A stretch of DNA of 44,772 bases from Candidatus Omnitrophota bacterium (GTDB taxonomy: Bacteria; Omnitrophota; Gorgyraeia; Zapsychrales; Fredricksoniimonadaceae), in NCBI GenBank assembly GCA_903944345.1, contig CAJARJ010000018.1:184581-229352 (forward strand), read 5' to 3'. The translations under genes were made by a program, and so were the position numbers. Positions within the stretch are counted from its first letter, which is position 1. Every line of letters starts with the position of its first letter. A model generated the notes under the pieces. That model did no database searches. It saw only the letters and a list, made by a program, of their open reading frames with translations, and was not told the DNA's origin. This document shows, piece by piece, positions 16,411 through 24,269 of the stretch.

Positions 16411-16908
16411 TCAGCTGTTCGAGAACTCCTGTACGTCGGCTGCCTGATCAAATCTTTTCCTGATGTCCCGGTACTCTTTCTTTTTCTCTTCCCGGAAAGC
16501 CAGGAACATTCGCCGATGTTTCTCGCGTAAAGACACCCAAAGACTGCGGTCTTCCCTGCGGAGAGCCTTAATCAGGTTGCGCCCGGAGAGCTGCTCCCCC
16601 CTGGTAATGCGCCCGTCACGATTCAGATCCAGCGCCCGACGCAAAGAAACCTTGCGGGCAGAACTGCTGGAACGCAAGGACTGAATTTCCTGCGCCTTCT
16701 CCTGCAAGAAAACACGCATTGCTCTTTTCTTGCTGCGCTTAAAGGCTTCGATATCCCGACGAAAGTTTCGAATACTGGTCTGCCGTGCCAAACGCTGCTC
16801 AACCCTGATTCCGTCTTTCGGAAAAACATCAGCACTCTGGCTGCGCGCGTCAGACACCCACAACAATAATCCGGCAATTAAAAAAGCAATACGCACAACC
16901 ACCTTCAT
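16411..16908 (-). CDS. Exported EF-hand-motif protein, highly charged and helical
   Basis: The 165-residue product from the ATG at 16908 (SD AAGGA) has a signal peptide (MKVVVRIAFLIAGLLLWVSD, cleavage near ARS-QS). An Arg/Lys/Glu-rich, probably coiled-coil body follows. One EF-hand-type loop is clear: DLNRDGRITRGE (D-x-N-x-D-G-x-I-x-x-x-E), which could bind calcium. The helical segments before and after are unusually rich in Arg. I do not recognise the family. It is followed closely by the beta-barrel gene. Its promoter region is shared back to back with the tRNA-Arg gene. Confidence 0.7.
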   Translation of the reverse strand: MKVVVRIAFLIAGLLLWVSDARSQSADVFPKDGIRVEQRLARQTSIRNFRRDIEAFKRSKKRAMRVFLQEKAQEIQSLRSSSSARKVSLRRALDLNRDGRITRGEQLSGRNLIKALRREDRSLWVSLREKHRRMFLAFREEKKKEYRDIRKRFDQAADVQEFSNS

Positions 16909-16959
16909 TCGTTTTTCCTTGCGCCTTGGGCATTTTATGCTGTAAAAATTCAGAAACTG

Positions 16960-16968
16960 TGATACAAT
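16960..16968 (+). promoter_or_regulatory. Extended -10 promoter of tRNA-Arg
   Basis: TGATACAAT (TGn plus TACAAT) lies 10 bases before the tRNA 5' end, so transcription would start at about 16975. No good -35 is visible, which is usual for extended -10 promoters. Confidence 0.5.
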
Positions 16969-16978
16969 TCGCAAATTC

Positions 16979-17050
16979 GTCCCCTTAGCTTAACGGATAA
17001 AGCACAAGCCTCCGAAGCTTGGGATCCGGGTTCGATTCCCGGAGGGGGCG
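16979..17050 (+). tRNA. tRNA-Arg (anticodon CCG)
   Basis: The 72-base cloverleaf folds fully. Acceptor GTCCCCT pairs with AGGGGGC with one U-G pair, and the D stem is GCTT/AAGC. The anticodon stem CAAGC/GCTTG encloses loop CTCCGAA, with CCG at 17012-17014. The T stem CCGGG/CCCGG encloses TTCGATT, and the discriminator is G. CCA is not encoded. It is the only plus-strand gene between 7896 and 19333. Confidence 0.93.
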
Positions 17051-17057
17051 CTTATTT

Positions 17058-18107
17058 CTATCCTGCAGGAATTTGCTGTGTCAAACAATGGCAAGTCCCC
17101 AGCCCCACAATAATATCTGCCGCCCTGACCGGGACTATCCGACGCCCTTTGAAAAGCTTTTCCAGAATACGCAAGGCATCCGCGTCCTGGGGACAATCAA
17201 AAACCGGAACCAGCACAATCCCATTGGCAATATAAAAATTCGCATAACTGGCCGGTAAACGCTCGTCCTTGCGATAATACATGGGACGCGGCATCGGCAG
17301 CCGCACAATCCGGAAAGGCTTTCCGTCAGTATCGGTAAACCCTTTCAGGAGACGAATGTTTTTTTCACAGATTGCGTGATTGACATCCGCCTCGTCCTTT
17401 TCTTCAACAGTCACAATAGTACGCGGATCGGTAAACCGGGCGATATCATCAATATGCCCATCCGTGTCGTCCCCGGCAATCCCGTCTTTAAGCCATAATA
17501 TTTTCCGAACCCCAAATGCTGCCTTCAGCAAAGCTTCTATCTGTTTCTTACCAAGCTGGGGATTACGATTTTCGTTAAGCAGGCAACTTTCCGTGGTCAA
17601 CAACACTCCCCGCCCGTTCACATCAATGGATCCGCCTTCCAGAACCCAGGGAAAATCAAAACGCTCCAAACCAAGAAACCCGGCCATCTTGCGTGCGATA
17701 CGATTGTCTTTCGCGGAAGGATATTTCCCTCCCCAGGCATTAAATATCCAGTTCGTTGCCGCCAACTGTCCGGTTTTGTCGTTACACACAACAACGCACC
17801 CATGATCACGACACCAGGCATCATTGGTCGCAAAACGATGAAAAAACACATTCTTTTTGACCTTGCGCCTGGCCAGCTTGGCCGACAAGTCGTCTTCCAT
17901 GAGCTGGTCATTAACATTAATGTGCACTTCTTCGACCTGAGCCAGGCAGGCCACCATATCAGCAAAAGATTCCTGGGCACCTTTCAAGGCAGTGAAAAAG
18001 CTTTTGGGATTATGCGGATAAGACAACCATGTCCCACGATGGGGCTCCCACTCGGCTGGCATGCGATAACCACGGACGGAAAGAGACCTCTGCGTACTAC
18101 TCCTCAT
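17058..18107 (-). CDS. aguA: Agmatine deiminase
   Basis: The enzyme hydrolyses agmatine to N-carbamoylputrescine and ammonia. The 349-residue protein is a guanidine-modifying enzyme with MPAEWEPHRGTWLSYPHN near the N-terminus. Active-site stretches are NDAWCRDHG, VLEGGSID and GDDTDGHIDDIARF, and the catalytic Cys341 lies in LGTCHCLTQQ. The more usual family form is GGNIHCITQQ, so the loop before the catalytic Cys differs slightly. The ATG at 18107 overlaps the end of aguB by 11 bases. Together they convert agmatine to putrescine. Confidence 0.95.
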   Translation of the reverse strand: MRSSTQRSLSVRGYRMPAEWEPHRGTWLSYPHNPKSFFTALKGAQESFADMVACLAQVEEVHINVNDQLMEDDLSAKLARRKVKKNVFFHRFATNDAWCRDHGCVVVCNDKTGQLAATNWIFNAWGGKYPSAKDNRIARKMAGFLGLERFDFPWVLEGGSIDVNGRGVLLTTESCLLNENRNPQLGKKQIEALLKAAFGVRKILWLKDGIAGDDTDGHIDDIARFTDPRTIVTVEEKDEADVNHAICEKNIRLLKGFTDTDGKPFRIVRLPMPRPMYYRKDERLPASYANFYIANGIVLVPVFDCPQDADALRILEKLFKGRRIVPVRAADIIVGLGTCHCLTQQIPAG

Positions 18108-18993
18108 CGTTGAACCTCTTGGTTATATCCGCATAACTGTCAGTCCGTCTGTCTCGCAAAAATGGCCATTGCACCCGCTTGACCGGAATGGTATCCAGAT
18201 CAACCGGTACAATCAGAACTTCCTGCGTATCCCGGGACGCCCGCCCCATAACCGTGCCATAGGGATCAGCCACAAAACTTTGCCCCCAAAATTCTATCCC
18301 TTTATCCGGACATTCCGGATGAGGTTCAAATCCAACCCGGTTAACCGCTGCAACAAAACAACCATTGGCAATCGCATGCGAACGCTGTATCGTTTCCCAG
18401 GAGGCGTGCTGACGTTCCCCATACTCCTGCTTGTCCTCAGGCAGCCAGCCAATCGCCGTGGGATAGAAAATAATCTGTGCCCCCATAAGCGCTGTCAGGC
18501 GAGCAGCTTCCGGGTACCACTGATCCCAGCAAACCAGCACTCCAATATCGGCATATTTTGTTTTAAAAACCTTATAGCCCAGATCACCCGGAGCGAAATA
18601 AAACTTCTCCTGAAACTGCGGATCATCCGGAATGTGCATCTTGCGATACTTCCCAAGATATTTGCCGTCCGCGTCAATTACTGCCGCCGTATTATGATAA
18701 ACACCCTCCGCCCTTTTCTCAAAGAGTGATGCGACAATCACCACTTTGTGCTTCCTAGCCAAGACCGATAAGGCCTTGACCGCCGCAGACTTTTCAATCA
18801 CCGGCTCGGCAAGAGCGAACATTTCGTAATCTTCCTGCTGACAGAAATAATGACTCTTGAACAATTCCTGAGTCGCTATAATCCGCGCCCCTTTACGGGC
18901 GGCAGCGGCAATAAGCCGGGCAACTTTGGCCGTGTTATCAGCTACGTCTTTAGAGCAGGCATGTTGAATAAGGGCAATCTTGATCGTGTTCAC
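18097..18993 (-). CDS. aguB: N-carbamoylputrescine amidase
   Basis: This nitrilase-superfamily enzyme releases putrescine from N-carbamoylputrescine. The 298-residue protein has the Glu-Lys-Cys triad: Glu in ATQELFKSHYFC, Lys in YRKMHIPDDP and Cys in VLVCWDQWYPEAAR. The segment SHYFCQQEDY and the late FWGQSFVADPYGT are typical of the plant and bacterial AguB group. The start is GTG at 18993 with a perfect AGGAGG SD. With aguA and the pyruvoyl arginine decarboxylase it completes arginine to putrescine. Confidence 0.95.
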   Translation of the reverse strand: MNTIKIALIQHACSKDVADNTAKVARLIAAAARKGARIIATQELFKSHYFCQQEDYEMFALAEPVIEKSAAVKALSVLARKHKVVIVASLFEKRAEGVYHNTAAVIDADGKYLGKYRKMHIPDDPQFQEKFYFAPGDLGYKVFKTKYADIGVLVCWDQWYPEAARLTALMGAQIIFYPTAIGWLPEDKQEYGERQHASWETIQRSHAIANGCFVAAVNRVGFEPHPECPDKGIEFWGQSFVADPYGTVMGRASRDTQEVLIVPVDLDTIPVKRVQWPFLRDRRTDSYADITKRFNDEE

Positions 18994-19115
18994 AGCAACC
19001 TCCTGAAAGTTTGCTGTATTCTACTGAAAAGAAAAAGATTTGCAACACTGTTTTTGAACCCGCGAAAGATATGAGAATATTAATAATCATCGACGCTGTC
19101 GTCCGGCCAGCGTCA

Positions 19116-19145
19116 TTGGCTTGCACCGCGGGGGCATGCTATACT
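19116..19145 (+). promoter_or_regulatory. Promoter of the riboswitch leader
   Basis: An extended -10, TGCTATACT (TATACT at 19140-19145), lies 32 bases before the aptamer. TTGGCT (19116-19121), a weak -35, is 18 bases upstream. Transcription would begin near 19152. Confidence 0.6.
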
Positions 19146-19176
19146 TATCAAGGTTGAGGATTCAGTTCTTTGTGGA

Positions 19177-19269
19177 TGTTCGAAAAGGCAAACTACTTGA
19201 AAGAGTAGGACGCAAAGCCGTGAGCCTAACCCCTTGCAAAAGGAGTATGGTTGTCTGGTTGCCGTGACA
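19177..19269 (+). ncRNA. Cyclic-di-GMP riboswitch, GEMM-I class
   Basis: The leader matches the GEMM-I aptamer in order. First comes GGCAAAC, then a six-pair hairpin CTACTT-GAAA-GAGTAG with a GNRA tetraloop, and then the invariant GACGCAAAGCC. The second hairpin region CCTAACCCCTTGCAAAAGG follows and the closing strand is GGTTGCC. P1 can form between TGTTCG (19177-19182) and CGTGACA (19263-19269). By alignment to the Vibrio Vc2 aptamer, the base before CAAAC is G, which fits c-di-GMP rather than cGAMP; that numbering was done by eye. The regulated gene is the small secreted protein at 19333. Confidence 0.9.
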
Positions 19270-19296
19270 GAATCTAATCTGTTGCGTAATACGTCT

Positions 19297-19328
19297 CCCC
19301 TCTTTCAGTAGCCCACAACAAAGGGGGG
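19297..19328 (+). promoter_or_regulatory. SD-sequestering stem (riboswitch expression platform)
   Basis: CCCCTCTTT (19297-19305) can pair over nine positions (one U-G) with AAAGGGGGG (19320-19328), which contains the ribosome binding site of the next gene. Upstream, ACAGA/TCTGT (19267-19271, 19278-19282) competes with the 3' strand of P1. This suggests translational control by the ligand; its direction, on or off, cannot be decided by eye. Confidence 0.65.
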
Positions 19329-19332
19329 CACG

Positions 19333-19605
19333 ATGAAAACACTGTCCGGATTTATTGTTCTTGGATTTATACTCTGCAGTTGCTGCGCTTTTGCCCTGGC
19401 CGGATCAACTACAACCCAATCCTTTACTATAACCGTAAGAATACCTCCTGCGGCATCATTACCGATCTTTCCGCAGAACTCAGACATTTCAGCATCCGGA
19501 TATCAGAAAGTCACTCAAAAAAATAACCCTGCCATTATCACAGAAGAACAACGAATTCTTCCGGATATGCGCAAGGCTGTTTTAAAATCAATTTCGATTC
19601 TCTGA
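19333..19605 (+). CDS. Small secreted protein under c-di-GMP riboswitch control
   Basis: The 90-residue protein has a signal peptide (MKTLSGFIVLGFILCSCCAF, cleavage near ALA-GS). The mature part of about 65 residues opens STTTQSFTITVRIPPAA, an alternating strand resembling the edge strand of secreted fimbrial subunits. It has no Cys after the signal. The rest is polar and unrecognised. The SD lies in the stem at 19297-19328. Its stop codon abuts that of the usher-like gene on the other strand. A role as minor subunit, donor strand or regulator of the fibre encoded opposite is inference. Confidence 0.75.
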   Translation: MKTLSGFIVLGFILCSCCAFALAGSTTTQSFTITVRIPPAASLPIFPQNSDISASGYQKVTQKNNPAIITEEQRILPDMRKAVLKSISIL

Positions 19606-22600
19606 TCAGTCCTCGACCAGCGAGGCCGGGTTAGGCTTGACCGGAACATGGAACACGTAGGTTGAGCCTTCCTGGAGATCGATCTCGGTCTTCACCTTAA
19701 TCAGCGGAACAAACTCGATCGGAACTGAGCTCATATCGAGCGAAATAGTATGCTTGCCTCTGGACGCCCCCCTGAAGAAATAGGTACCACTGTGATCGGA
19801 AGCCACAACGGTCTTCTCATCCAGACGAAGCTTGACTCCCCGCAAATACGTGTCTCCTGAATCCGGTTTGCCATTACCGTTTACGTCAACATAAACCGTT
19901 CCGTAAACCCCGGCCTGACTGGAAAGACCAAAATCCACCCTGCGAACCCCGGCCTGCAAAGTACGAACTTTCTGGAAAGCCGGCGTAACAAAAATCGCGC
20001 CAGCAGGCAAGCTGGGAGTATGCGGAGCCACCGCCACTCGCCGCCCCTTGACAGAAACACGATAATAACCTCGGGCATCAGTCCGGGCCTCTTTTTCGCC
20101 AACCTTGACCACAACCCCCTCAATGCCCTCATCCCCATTAGAGAAAATCTTGTCTCCGTCACGATCCCGGTAAACATAACCGGCCACAAAACCCCAAGGA
20201 TCCCAAACAATATTTGTCCCCCAGGCCATACGCATCCCGAAGCGGACATCCAGATCATGATAAGAAGGATTATCCGAAATCTGCGCCAGCACATTGCGCA
20301 ATCTGCTGTCCATAAAGAAGTTGACGTCTTTTATAGGCGTATAGTTCAAAGCAAGCGAACCCGTTACGCTATCCTCTCCCGAAAGGTAGCTAAAATCTCC
20401 TTCGACATTTCTTTCATTGCGATAGGAAACCCCGGCCATGCCTCTAAGGTTATCGGTGAAATCCTTGTTATAAGATAAACCGGTAGTCATAACCGAAGGC
20501 TGATACCCGTCCTTGGTCAATACTTCTTCGACCCAGGAATATTCATAGTTCACATACCCCGAAAAATTCTGCAGGAAGGGGAGTTGTAAGCCGGTAAGCA
20601 GTGTATAGCGATCCGACTCAATCTGCGGAAAATATTCATATCGTGACAGCTGGGTTGTCCCTCCGGCAAATATCGCTCCGGTACGGCCTCCCAGAAAGGG
20701 AAAAAATCTGGTAACCCGCAGCCCCCCACCCCAAGCCTGGCGAGGAGACTCCTCACCCTGAAGATCAGTATACTGGCCCGAAAGATCAAACGCATACCGG
20801 CCATCTACAGGAACGTTAATCTGACCGCTGACATCGTAATTCAAAGCATGAGGAGAATAGGGGTTAGGCGCAAAATTATTCTGATATAGATTCAGATAGG
20901 TGCTGGCAAACGCCCCCCCCAGATCAGTGCCGGTGGTCCATATTCCTCCGGTTTCCCCCAGACCGGAGGGCGTCCCCAGAACCGAACTGTAATCCTTGTT
21001 AATATCCCTAAAACTCGCCGTCTGATAAACTGGACCATTGTTCCAGAGCAGGCTGGCTATTGCCGCCTTGTCTGCAGAATCGTCACGGGCCAGTTCGGCA
21101 TTAAGCATAGCCTTGTCAATCTGTTGCTGAACTTCAATAGAATAAACTTCCGCAGAAACACCTTCCGTACGGTCTTGTCCATAACCACGGGCATAATTCA
21201 AAGCATAGGAATGTTCCTTGCTAAGAGGGAACAGCACTGCCTGAAAAGTATCCGCTCCGGCATCTATAGTCGAAGACTGGCGGTCGGCCACATAAATTGT
21301 TGAAGCAAGCTGTCGGCCATGACTGGTCGAAAGAGCAAGCCCGTTATCAAAAAGCTTAACTTCTCCAACGACTCCACGCAAATGCGAAGATAAAGTTAAG
21401 GCAGAAAGATCACGATTATAATCGAACACCCGCAAATCCAGATCACTGGTCCAAGGCATCGGAATATCGCTGAGCCCCAGTGTATATGTGGGATAGTCAT
21501 TAATCGGCCTAAAGCCCGCGGCGGTGATAGAACCATCGGAAAGGCCGTAAGGTGTTTCTCCGGTAAAACTGAAAACCTGGGTGATATCATGCGACTGACG
21601 CCCCAGATGGGGCACATTATCCCCCCGATAGAAAGAAGAATTATCCAGACTATAAGACAAACGAAACGGAGCCGAGTGTTCCACCAGGGCATCTTCGGCC
21701 AGACGTCCGGCATCTTTCCCCTCAGGAAGCACGACCTGGACATAAACAGTGGTGCGTCCACGGTCATCCCAGATATGCAAAAACAAACTCCCCCACATCG
21801 GAGCATCAATGCGCAGCTGATCCAGTGAAGTCTTCTTTACGGAGACTATTCCTGGCTCGATTTCGAGAAATCTCTGAATATTACGCCCCTCTACCACAAC
21901 AGCCGCACCCAGCTCGAGCTTGAGGGTTGGCTTGGAAGGATTGGCCTGGATAATATCATCCAGAGAAACCACTTCAATAAATTTACGCTGCCCCGCCTTT
22001 GTGGACGATGAAGCATGAGGTGCTGCAACAGGAAGCGCACTGGCTGGTTTACGAACCTGAACCTCAACCGGAGACCGGACGGGTTCTGAAGCCGGAGCAG
22101 ACACGGGAAGAGCGGCAACCCTGCTTTGGACTCCAGTTAACTGATCCAGAGCCTCCGATACCGCGTTCATTCGGGGCGAAGATAGAACTGGATCCGGCTG
22201 TTCTATGATTTCTGCCTCCACCACCGGAGTACGCCTTGAGGCAGAAGCGTTCTGTAAACGCCCCTCGCGGCTACGGATAATCAAGTTTAAAAACTCCAGC
22301 GGCTCCTGATCGGCGCTATCCATCTGATGCGCCTGATAGAAATAAAGATACGCTGCATCCTCGTCGCCTTTGGCCAACGAATCCTTTCCTTGTGCCAGCA
22401 ACTGCTGATACTGCAAATCTCCCTGTCCTGAGTCAGACCGCTGCAAGGGCCGCCCGGCAGTATCGTATTGTTCTTGCAGACTCTCGAGATAGCGCGCCGG
22501 GGCCTCGGCATCCGGAAACAGGAACTTCGCCCGCTCGAAATAAAATTCGGCGGCATCCCGGTCCTGGTCACGCATAGCCTGGACGCCTTCTTCTATATAG

Positions 22601-22755
22601 TAGCGATAAAGACGGGTACGATTATCGGCAAAAGCCGGAAGAGAAAAAAGCAGAAAGAAAGCAAAAAGAACAATGACCGGAGAATGCCCGAGGAGAGTTC
22701 TTCTGCCTTGCCTGTACTGGTCAGAAAAAATCATCCTCAACATTCCTCCGATCAT
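19606..22755 (-). CDS. Usher-like outer-membrane protein with TPR, CpaC-N-like and SdrD-B-like domains
   Basis: This 1049-residue exported protein has a mosaic layout. A signal peptide ends near FADN (about 43). Two TPR-like helical pairs follow (about 48-95 and 115-160), then a Pro/Ala-rich linker. A domain at about 265-355 resembles the N-terminal domain of pilus secretins (CpaC): LKLELGAAVVVEGRNIQRFL, then EIEPGIVSV. A long beta-rich region (about 365-850) has barrel-type strands such as YTLGLSDIPMPWTSDLDLRV. Two C-terminal SdrD-B/Ig-like domains carry VYRDRDGDKIFSNGDEGIEG and VYVDVNGNGKPDSGDTYLRG. It is last in an operon with chaperone- and pilin-like genes, which suggests an usher that secretes fibre subunits. 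A GGAGG just inside the frame makes the ATG at 22734 a likely true start. Confidence 0.75.
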   Translation of the reverse strand: MIGGMLRMIFSDQYRQGRRTLLGHSPVIVLFAFFLLFSLPAFADNRTRLYRYYIEEGVQAMRDQDRDAAEFYFERAKFLFPDAEAPARYLESLQEQYDTAGRPLQRSDSGQGDLQYQQLLAQGKDSLAKGDEDAAYLYFYQAHQMDSADQEPLEFLNLIIRSREGRLQNASASRRTPVVEAEIIEQPDPVLSSPRMNAVSEALDQLTGVQSRVAALPVSAPASEPVRSPVEVQVRKPASALPVAAPHASSSTKAGQRKFIEVVSLDDIIQANPSKPTLKLELGAAVVVEGRNIQRFLEIEPGIVSVKKTSLDQLRIDAPMWGSLFLHIWDDRGRTTVYVQVVLPEGKDAGRLAEDALVEHSAPFRLSYSLDNSSFYRGDNVPHLGRQSHDITQVFSFTGETPYGLSDGSITAAGFRPINDYPTYTLGLSDIPMPWTSDLDLRVFDYNRDLSALTLSSHLRGVVGEVKLFDNGLALSTSHGRQLASTIYVADRQSSTIDAGADTFQAVLFPLSKEHSYALNYARGYGQDRTEGVSAEVYSIEVQQQIDKAMLNAELARDDSADKAAIASLLWNNGPVYQTASFRDINKDYSSVLGTPSGLGETGGIWTTGTDLGGAFASTYLNLYQNNFAPNPYSPHALNYDVSGQINVPVDGRYAFDLSGQYTDLQGEESPRQAWGGGLRVTRFFPFLGGRTGAIFAGGTTQLSRYEYFPQIESDRYTLLTGLQLPFLQNFSGYVNYEYSWVEEVLTKDGYQPSVMTTGLSYNKDFTDNLRGMAGVSYRNERNVEGDFSYLSGEDSVTGSLALNYTPIKDVNFFMDSRLRNVLAQISDNPSYHDLDVRFGMRMAWGTNIVWDPWGFVAGYVYRDRDGDKIFSNGDEGIEGVVVKVGEKEARTDARGYYRVSVKGRRVAVAPHTPSLPAGAIFVTPAFQKVRTLQAGVRRVDFGLSSQAGVYGTVYVDVNGNGKPDSGDTYLRGVKLRLDEKTVVASDHSGTYFFRGASRGKHTISLDMSSVPIEFVPLIKVKTEIDLQEGSTYVFHVPVKPNPASLVED

Positions 22756-22788
22756 TGTTTAAATCTTACATTATTGTAAAAAGATTAC

Positions 22789-23595
22789 TTATTGCAGATT
22801 CTCTATAGTCAAACCGTTTGCACCCTGGGTCAGGGATATCTCCTTAACCGCCACACTACCACTGCCCAAATCAACATTAAGCACCAGAGAATATGTTCCC
22901 GGTGCCAGCTCGGCAGGCAATGCAATCCGCCAGTTGCCGGTTGCCCCTGGAGCAACATACAAATTGGTCCCTTCGCCACGGTGTACCGTTAACCCCTGAG
23001 CATCCAAAAGATAGAAAGTCGTCTTGGGGATCAGGACTAAATCGGACTGATTGACAAAACTGCCCAGAACATCGTTCCCCTCAGCCTTGACGTCCTTAAT
23101 ATCAGCCACTCTGGGGGCATCCTTGGATTCCACAAAAAACAGACAACCCAGGCGTGTTACCAACGCGACTCCGGTTGAATCAATCATTGGAGTCGCTCGC
23201 TCAAAAAACAAAACTCCGTAATGACCACCCTTTATGTCCGCAGGCGCATTAACAGCATAATCGATCACCTGACTCCCGTTCGGAGGCAAAACAAACTCTT
23301 GAGGAGTAAAAGACACCCACTGGCTGGCTGAACCCGGCAGGATTCCCGCCGGCGAGAATTCCTTGTTGCCATCAAAAGGCGGAACATACCGAAAGTCCTC
23401 CCAATAGGCGCGGACGCCTACTTCCTCATCAGAAGTATTATGCAAAACCATTGACCCGCTGGAACGCTCCCCGCCGGCCACGGTCAGGGTGACCTTTCCT
23501 TCCTCAAGGAAGAACTGGGCCCTGACCGGTCCGGTAAGGAACATGAGCAGCAGCGCTATGGACAAACACACCTGTCTCATCATACGCACCCTCAT
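22789..23595 (-). CDS. Periplasmic chaperone-like Ig-fold protein of the fibre locus
   Basis: The 268-residue protein has a signal peptide (cleavage near VRA-QF). A two-domain beta-sandwich layout follows, like PapD-type chaperones and DUF916-type Ig proteins. Domain 1 begins KVTLTVAGGERSSGSMVLHN and includes EFVLPPNGSQVIDYAVNAPA. Domain 2 includes LGSFVNQSDLVLIPKTTFYL and ends with LAPGTYSLVLNVDLGSG. The conserved Arg/Lys anchor of classical chaperones cannot be placed confidently. An SD (AAAGGA) precedes the ATG at 23595. It lies 12 bases after the pilin-like gene and 33 bases before the usher-like gene. Confidence 0.7.
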   Translation of the reverse strand: MRVRMMRQVCLSIALLLMFLTGPVRAQFFLEEGKVTLTVAGGERSSGSMVLHNTSDEEVGVRAYWEDFRYVPPFDGNKEFSPAGILPGSASQWVSFTPQEFVLPPNGSQVIDYAVNAPADIKGGHYGVLFFERATPMIDSTGVALVTRLGCLFFVESKDAPRVADIKDVKAEGNDVLGSFVNQSDLVLIPKTTFYLLDAQGLTVHRGEGTNLYVAPGATGNWRIALPAELAPGTYSLVLNVDLGSGSVAVKEISLTQGANGLTIENLQ

Positions 23596-23607
23596 TGTCC
23601 TTTATTA

Positions 23608-24225
23608 TTAGGAAATTGTCGCGGTAACTTTGAACGTACCGGTATAATCTCCAGCCTTGTCAGACAAGTTGAAACCTTCAGCACCAGTAGGAAGACCAGT
23701 GAACGGAGCAATGTTGCCGCCCAGATAGATTTTAAGGGCTTTGCCAGCAAAAGCTCCAAGATTTTCATTTTCTGTCGCAACATTGTACAACAAAACCTTG
23801 TTCATGGTTGTAATGTCGCTCTCATCTGTAGGATTAGCCACCGTGAACTTGGTGAAATCCACATTGACCTTGTACCCCAAACCCTTACGAGTTGTGGCGC
23901 TGTTTGGGTTGCTGCTTTCGGTATAAGTGAACGCAACGTTCATACTTGTACCCTGTGATCCAGTCGGAGCAACCACAATGGCATAGTAATACTTAGCACG
24001 GTAATCGCCATAAGTGGCATTGTATTCCAACGCTAAGTCCAGATTTCCGGTGTGCAAAGACGCCGGATTGGCTCCTTCATGCTTGAGAACATACATCGAC
24101 GCACCTGCTGAAACCGGCACGTTCGCTGTGGCAATAAAAGAAAACGGATTGCTGTCGGCCAGCAACTGGGAGGTCAGTGACGCAACAAACAACCCCGTGA
24201 ATAATGCAATTCCTAATTTCTTCAT
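23608..24225 (-). CDS. Pilin-like secreted subunit
   Basis: The 205-residue protein has a signal peptide (MKKLGIALFTGLFVASLTSQ, cleavage near LLA-DS). A beta-rich, Cys-free mature part follows, with low charge and many Thr/Asn/Gly. It begins FSFIATANVPVSAGASMYVL and ends DKAGDYTGTFKVTATIS, an alternating final strand typical of fimbrial subunits. There is no type IV pilin N-terminus. Its place between tip-like and chaperone-like genes and its strong SD (GGGGGAG before the ATG at 24225) fit a major subunit. I do not recognise the family. Confidence 0.7.
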   Translation of the reverse strand: MKKLGIALFTGLFVASLTSQLLADSNPFSFIATANVPVSAGASMYVLKHEGANPASLHTGNLDLALEYNATYGDYRAKYYYAIVVAPTGSQGTSMNVAFTYTESSNPNSATTRKGLGYKVNVDFTKFTVANPTDESDITTMNKVLLYNVATENENLGAFAGKALKIYLGGNIAPFTGLPTGAEGFNLSDKAGDYTGTFKVTATIS

Positions 24226-24269
24226 ACTACTCCCCCTCTTATGATTATAAACTTATGACTTTGTTGATT

